DNA from: Eustoma russellianum
Taxonomy: Eukaryota > Streptophyta > Magnoliopsida > Gentianales > Gentianaceae
DNA length: 64,000 nt
NCBI GenBank assembly: GCA_036186865.1
Contig: AP025047.1
Location: 27,173,253-27,237,252 of the forward strand
Direction: 5' to 3'
In this document: positions 59,850-64,000 of the stretch, one piece after another
How positions within the stretch are numbered: the first letter of the stretch is position 1
Layout: each line of letters opens with the position of its first letter
Position numbers and translations under genes: made by a program
Notes under the pieces: model-generated
The model's database searches: none
Seen by the model: the letters and a program-made list of their open reading frames with translations, nothing else
What the model was told of the DNA's origin: nothing

Positions 59850-60160
59850 TGGCATCGTCAGAACACTTCGAACGCCTACATTAGGCGCTCTATGTCACAT
59901 TAGGCGCCTAATGTAGCGTTCAATGTGTCCTGAAGCTTTCCCGTACAGAAAAACTGCAATTTAGAACCGTCAGAACACTTCGAACACCTACATTAGGCGC
60001 TTTATGTCACATTAGGCGCCTAATGTAGCGTTCAATGTGTCCTGAATCATCCCCGAACACTTCGAACGCCTAGTATAGGCGCTTTAAGTCACTATAGGCG
60101 CTTCATGTAGCGTTCCAACTGTACTGGAAGTCTTTTTGACCCTTTAGGCGCCCTATGTAT
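59850..60160 (+). repeat. Palindromic tandem array in gypsy-1 LTR
   Basis: Units of about 112 bp contain CAGAACACTTCGAAC, an inverted pair and TTCAATGTGTCCTGAA. In unit 1, GAACGCCTACATTAGGCGC (59870-59888) pairs with GCGCCTAATGTAGCGTTC (59904-59921), leaving one bulged base and a 15-nt loop. Unit 2 repeats this at 59982-60000 and 60016-60033. Within each unit CATTAGGCGCCTAATG is itself a perfect palindrome. Unit 3 (near 60,065-60,115) keeps only the outer GAACGC/GCGTTC pair. Confidence 0.88.
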
Positions 60161-60494
60161 GTGTAGTAACTTTATACACTTCTTTTGAACATAAAATGCA
60201 AGGGTATTTGAGGTGCAATTGAGGTGTAGATGATAAGTTTGATTAAGTAAGCATAAGATTGAATTACAAGTGAATAAGTGAGACGAACAGACTTGACAAA
60301 ATACGAACAGGGAGTGTTTGAGGTGCAAGACCGTATACTTGATATGCAAGATGTATGTGTGTGTGTTACATGTTGATTTGAAGCTACTTGTGCATCCTGC
60401 ATCATGACATGGGCACTTGCATTTGATTTGAGATTTGCTTTGCAAAAGAACATGTGATTACAAGAAAGGTTTAAAGTTTTCGAAAGACAAAATG

Positions 60495-60915
60495 GCTGCT
60501 GGTTGATCGCAGGGTATAAAAGTCACGCCTGTGAAAGCAGGGTATAAAAGCGTGATCTGTGAATCAACAGCAGGGTATAAAGTATTTTATGGGGCTGTGG
60601 ACCTATCAGCACGGAAAATAAAGTTATTTTATGGGGCCGTGGACCTATCAACACGGAAAATAAAGTTATTTTATGGGGCCGTGGACCTATCAGCACGGAA
60701 AATAAAGTTATTTTATGGGGCCGTGGACCTTTCAGCACGGATACATGATATATGTAATGGGGCCGTGGAACTTTCAGCACGGATATATGATATATGTATG
60801 GTTCCGTGGACATTTCAGCACGGGGTATAAAGTTATATGTTATGGGGCCGTGGACCTTTCAGCACGGGGTATAAAGTTATGTTTGCTGTGGACTGATCAC
60901 CCACAGGGTATAAAG
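60495..60915 (+). repeat. Eleven-unit hairpin plus TATA-like array in gypsy-1 LTR
   Basis: Each unit has a short stem with an A/T-rich loop followed by a TATAAA-like box. Stems are CTGC/GCAG, CCTG/CAGG and CTGT/ACAG in units 1-3, CTGTG/CACGG in unit 4, CCGTG/CACGG in units 5-10, and CTGTGG/CCACAG in unit 11. The boxes read GGTATAAAAG, GGTATAAAG, AAAATAAAG or ATATATGA. Unit lengths are about 28-45 bp. The boxes look like core promoter elements, so this may be the U3 promoter; that is inference. Confidence 0.85.
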
Positions 60916-61681
60916 TTCTGCTACACGAAGAATATGATATGTAAAGTGATGAAATGTTTTGTGAAATGACATGCATGACATGTTTATGAAAGAAGACATA
61001 TGCATGGGTGTTGTGTGTGATTTTAAATAAGTACATGCATCATGATACACGAAGCATAAGACTTGACATGCAAGAAACGTGGTTGGTCTATGATTTGCTT
61101 ATGAGATACGTTGTTTTAATACATGTTCGTTCTCGTATCTGTGTACATATTTGTGCTTTATCTGTTTGAGGAATTCTTATTAACATGCTATTTGCTAACC
61201 CGAGCGCCTTATTTTTGGGCAATGCATTTATACACTGGTGACTCGACATGTGTGATTCCGTAAGGTGTATAGACGGGTTACTTGTTGGCGATAATTTCGC
61301 TAAGAACAATTACTCTGTTCCTTTTCAGGTGAGCCTGAATATGAGTTGATATTTATTGAAGACGACGGCGAGTGGGCTCAATGGGATGATGGACATGGGA
61401 ATAGATAGATGCTGGACTACTTTATTTCAGTTTGGAAAACTCATTTGTTGTTATGTTGATCTAAAACTTATGTTGGCGAGAGGAACAAACATCTTTTATT
61501 TCCGCTGCAGTTTGTGTTGTATTATTGATGATGAAGGTTTAAATATTTTGACGTTTCCGCTGGTTTTTATCTTACATTATAAAGGATGTACGCTTGATCT
61601 GCTTGACGCTTCGTAGTTCTCATAGTAGGCTACGACGGGTGCACTGGTTCCGATGACTGTATCGGGCCGGGGCGCTACAGG

Positions 61682-61693
61682 TGGTATCAGAGC
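61682..61693 (+). promoter_or_regulatory. gypsy-1 primer-binding site
   Basis: TGGTATCAGAGC, a full match to the initiator tRNA-Met site, two bases after the LTR. Confidence 0.96.
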
Positions 61694-61961
61694 CTAGGCT
61701 TCAGATCTATCTCGGAAACTTAGGTTCATGATCTTTTAGACACCTAAGCTATGATTCTCCTTTAAGGTTGATCTTTAGTTATAAGTGTTGATCTCTTTAG
61801 TGGTTAAGTATGATATGGGTTGGGTGTGTGCGAGCGCGTCTTATTATCTAACTTTGTATTAATAGTTGTACTACACACCTCACCTATTAGTGCGCATTCG
61901 AGCCTTCGGTAACCCTTGTATTTACTGAATGCTAATGCAATGTTGACCTTTTCAGAGAAAT
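61694..61961 (+). other. gypsy-1 leader
   Basis: Untranslated leader between primer site and gag. Its first 100 bp align with the LARD leader (CAGATC, ATGATCTT, TAAG-TATGATT, ATAAGTG-TGAT). A TATGATATGGG stretch follows near 61,810. Confidence 0.75.
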
Positions 61962-62762
61962 ATGCCTCCAAGAAGAGATAACACAGGCAACTCTGGCAAT
62001 GGACAGGAGAACCAGCCACCACAAGTTGTTTTACCCCAGGTACTCACTGATGCACTGACGGTGATTGCACAAGGGTATGTGCAACAGCATCAGCCTCCGC
62101 CTCCACCACCGCCACAGCATAACATTAGGTTCTTTTATGGAGAGATGAGGAAGATGAGGGTGCCGGAGTTTTGTGGATGTACTGATCCGGAGGAGGCTCA
62201 GCACTGGTTGGCTGAGGTGGAGAAATGTTTTCGGCTAGTGCAAGTACCGAATGAGATAAAGGTTGAGGTGGCCACACCCCTTCTAAGTGGCAAGGCTGGC
62301 GAATGGTGGGAAGGAATGGTGTTGAGAATGACCCCACCAATCTCTTGGACACAGTTTTGTGATGTTTTCCTGAAGTACTACGTTCCGAAGACTGCGATAT
62401 TGGATAAGATAAGAGCATTTGACAGATTGGAGCAAGGAAGGATGACGGTGTCAGAGTATGCAGATCGTTTTCATGCTTTGGGTAAGTTTGCCCCTGCGAT
62501 CATATCTGATAATCGTCTTAAGATGACGAAGTTTGAGAGGGGTTTGGACTCGAGGATACAATCGGCGATAGTGAATGCAGGGATGAAAACTTATGAGGAT
62601 ATGCTAGATGTGTGTTTTCGTGTGGAGAGTGATTTCCGTCGAGTAGCGGCAAGAGCAGCTAGCGCTGGAGGGTCGGATAGAGGCAAGAGGCCAAGAGATG
62701 ATGTGCGAGTTGGTGGAAGACCCGGACGTTGGGTCAAGATTCCGAAGAGAGGCCCGGTTTGA
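61962..62762 (+). CDS. gypsy-1 Gag
   Basis: ATG at 61962 begins MPPRRDNTGNSGNG. A proline/glutamine stretch (residues 35-50) is followed by the Retrotrans_gag core: FCGCTDPEEAQHWLAEVEKC (about 68-87), then LLSGKAGEWWEGM, WTQFCDVFLKYYVP, and EQGRMTVSEYADRFHALGKFAP, up to FRVESDFRRVAARA near residue 230. A basic linker (KRPRDDV...GRWVKIPKRGPV) leads to a TGA at 62760-62762 where the following sequence continues in the same frame. Gag assembles into the particle and would package the element RNA. The usual plant gypsy arrangement is one long Gag-Pol frame, so this stop probably marks damage, or else a readthrough site. Confidence 0.9.
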   Translation: MPPRRDNTGNSGNGQENQPPQVVLPQVLTDALTVIAQGYVQQHQPPPPPPPQHNIRFFYGEMRKMRVPEFCGCTDPEEAQHWLAEVEKCFRLVQVPNEIKVEVATPLLSGKAGEWWEGMVLRMTPPISWTQFCDVFLKYYVPKTAILDKIRAFDRLEQGRMTVSEYADRFHALGKFAPAIISDNRLKMTKFERGLDSRIQSAIVNAGMKTYEDMLDVCFRVESDFRRVAARAASAGGSDRGKRPRDDVRVGGRPGRWVKIPKRGPV

Positions 62763-64000
62763 AACTTTCAGAGAACCCCACCCCAGAACCCGGTGGCCCA
62801 GCAGGCTATAGGAGTATGTCCACACTGTAACAGGAACCACGTCGGAGAGTGTAGGAAAGTGGCTGGAGCATGTTTTCGATGCGGTCAAGTGGGCCATATG
62901 ATTAGAGACTGTCCGGAGATGAAGAAGAATAATCCTGGAGAGGCGGCTCAACAGCCAAGAGTGAAGCCTCGAGCAAATGCTCGTGTACATTTAATGACGG
63001 ACACGGATGTGCAGGAGGCTACCGATGTAGTAGCAGGTGCGATTTTAGTAAATAAGGTACCTGCCAATGTGCTCTTTGATAGCGGCGCGAGCCACTCCTT
63101 TGTAGCAAAGAGATTTACTAAGCACCTTGGCAGTTTGCCTGAATGGTTAGAAACTCCGTACCGCGTTCAAGCGGCCGGTGATCAGATTATGGTTTCATAC
63201 CAACAGTATCGAGATTGCGAATTGGAGTTTGAAGGACAAACATTCCCCGCCACACTGATCCCTATTCAGATGTATGACTTTGACGTCATATTAGGAATGG
63301 GCTGGTTAGCCAAGAATCATGCTAATATTGATTGTCGGTTGAAGCAAGTGACAATCAAGAATGCTAAGATGGAGGAGGTAATATTTCAAGGAGATGCGGA
63401 ACGAAAGAAGGTACCCACAAAGGTGTACGTGTCGGTTGCACAAGCGCGCAAGGCATTAAGGAAAGGTGCTGAGGGATTTCTAGTGTATGCCATGGATGTT
63501 ACCAAGGAGGTATCGCCTATTGAGCAAATTCTAGTAGTCAACGAATTTCCTGATGTGTTTCCGGAAGATTTACCAGGAGTACCACCCCCGAGAGAAGTCG
63601 AATTTGAGATCAACTTGATTCCAGGGACAGAACCTATTTCTAAAGCTCCTTATAGAATGGCTCCGGCAGAATTGAGAGAGTTGAAGGAACAACTGCAGGA
63701 GTTATTGGACAAGAAGTTTATCCGCCCTAGTGTATCGCCTTGGGGAGCACCTGTTTTGTTTGTAAAGAAGAAGGATGGTAGCATGAGGCCTTGTATCGAT
63801 TATAGAGAGTTGAATAAAGTTACCATCAAGAATAAGTATCCCCTTCCGCGAATCGAAGATTTATTTGATCAGCTCAAAGGTGCCAAGATCTTCTCAAAAA
63901 TCGATCTCCGATCAGGGTATCATCAGTTGCGAGTGAAGGCCGAAGACATCGCGAAGACAGCCTTCCGCACAAGATATGGCCACTATGAGTTTTTGGTGAT
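62763..64000 (+). CDS. gypsy-1 Pol (zinc knuckle, protease, RT), open to window end
   Basis: In frame with gag after the TGA and without any stop for 412 codons. It reads a CPHCNRNHVGEC motif and a classical knuckle CFRCGQVGHMIRDC near 62,875-62,915. The aspartic protease has VLFDSGASHSFVA near 63,070-63,108 and YDFDVILGMGWL near 63,275-63,305. The linker DVFPEDLPGVPPPREVEF follows near 63,555, then RT with PYRMAPAELRELKEQL, FIRPSVSPWGAPVLFVKKKD, RPCIDYRELNK, YPLPRIEDLFDQL, FSKIDLRSGYHQLR, and TAFRTRYGHYEFLV at the end. The window ends before the YVDD-type catalytic motif. All key residues that can be seen are present. Confidence 0.92.

Larger units (their letters stand above)
58900..61679 (+). 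repeat. gypsy-1 5' LTR
   Basis: Starts TGTTACACCCCGTG and ends CCGGGGCGCTACA. It holds a palindrome-rich tandem array (59,850-60,150), an eleven-unit hairpin/TATA array (60,495-60,915), and a conserved last 760 bp. The 3' copy is outside the window. Short open frames inside follow the repeats and are not genes. Confidence 0.9.
58900..64000 (+). mobile_element. gypsy-1, Tekay/Del-like Ty3/gypsy element, right end outside
   Basis: A 2780-bp 5' LTR (58900-61679), a perfect primer site, gag with CCHC, protease and the first half of RT are in the window, and the element runs past 64000. The Gag text and long LTR fit the Tekay (Del) chromovirus lineage. It is inserted in ORF1 of LINE C; the five bases before it are ATGCA. 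A single in-frame TGA is the only lesion seen in about 2 kb of coding sequence. Confidence 0.9.

Noticed and set aside
60523..60830. Repetitive open frames over the gypsy-1 LTR array on both strands
   Set aside because: They follow the repeat unit and lie in an LTR. The repeated YGAVDLSARK-type text is a by-product of the unit sequence.
60495..60915. Regular repeats that might be read as a CRISPR array
   Set aside because: Unit length varies, the spacers are not unique, there are no cas genes, and the context is a plant LTR.
1..64000. tRNA and rRNA genes
   Set aside because: I saw no cloverleaf with A and B boxes and no rRNA core text. The tRNA-like matches are the primer-binding sites of the LTR elements.

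Overview
This window is repeat-rich intergenic DNA from a flowering plant, and I see no intact host gene in it. The evidence is the retrotransposon content. Primer-binding sites match plant initiator-tRNA-Met (TGGTATCAGAGC). There are Ty1/copia elements of Sirevirus and Ale-like type, a Tekay/Del-like Ty3/gypsy chromovirus, and L1-type LINEs whose ORF1 carries a plant-type DUF4283 domain plus zinc knuckle and whose ORF2 ends in a plant-style RNase H. The species cannot be named from the sequence. In the text below, element labels (LINE A/B/C, copia-1/2, SIRE-1/2, LTR-1/2/3, LARD, gypsy-1) are mine.

Layout, left to right. 1-0.95 kb: unassigned, LTR-like. 0.95-6.84 kb: LINE A (+), badly decayed. 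7.09-12.35 kb: copia-1 (-), complete with two LTRs and a target duplication AAAAT, but its genes are broken. 12.48-12.66 kb: a fold-back MITE with a 10-bp target duplication. 13.0-14.2 kb: a possible relic of two host exons. 14.69-15.84 kb: front part of an old Tekay-like LTR (LTR-1). 15.84-30.89 kb: SIRE-1 (-), a Sirevirus with target duplication AATTG, itself split at 21.67-26.14 kb by copia-2 (+). 31.14-39.43 kb: a second Tekay-like LTR (LTR-2, +) split by half a Sirevirus (SIRE-2, -, 32.57-38.59 kb). 40.10-41.14 kb: inverted LTR end (LTR-3, -). 41.14-53.43 kb: LINE B (+), cut at a conserved reverse transcriptase motif by a 7.06-kb non-autonomous LTR element (LARD, 43.90-50.96 kb, target duplication GAAAC). 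53.46-58.90 kb: LINE C (-), tail-to-tail with LINE B. 58.90 kb to the end: gypsy-1 (+), inserted in ORF1 of LINE C, whose gag-protease-RT frame is still open at the window end apart from one TGA.

How it fits together. The window is a stack of insertions. Old LINEs and Tekay-like LTRs were hit by Sireviruses, and these by copia-2, LARD and gypsy-1. LARD and gypsy-1 share LTR ends, primer site and leader sequence, so LARD is plausibly moved by proteins of the gypsy-1 family.

The most unusual signal is in the LTRs of this Tekay-like group. About 745-815 bp before the LTR 3' end, each of four LTRs carries hairpins or a hairpin-bearing minisatellite. In gypsy-1 this is eleven units of a short hairpin followed by a TATAAAG-like box, with stem bases that change in pairs. 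A second palindromic array lies further upstream in the same LTR. Other points of interest are the 118-bp direct repeat around copia-2 in place of a normal target duplication, a conserved ATGA stop-start overlap in all three LINEs, and a 243-bp tandem repeat in the LINE C 3' region.
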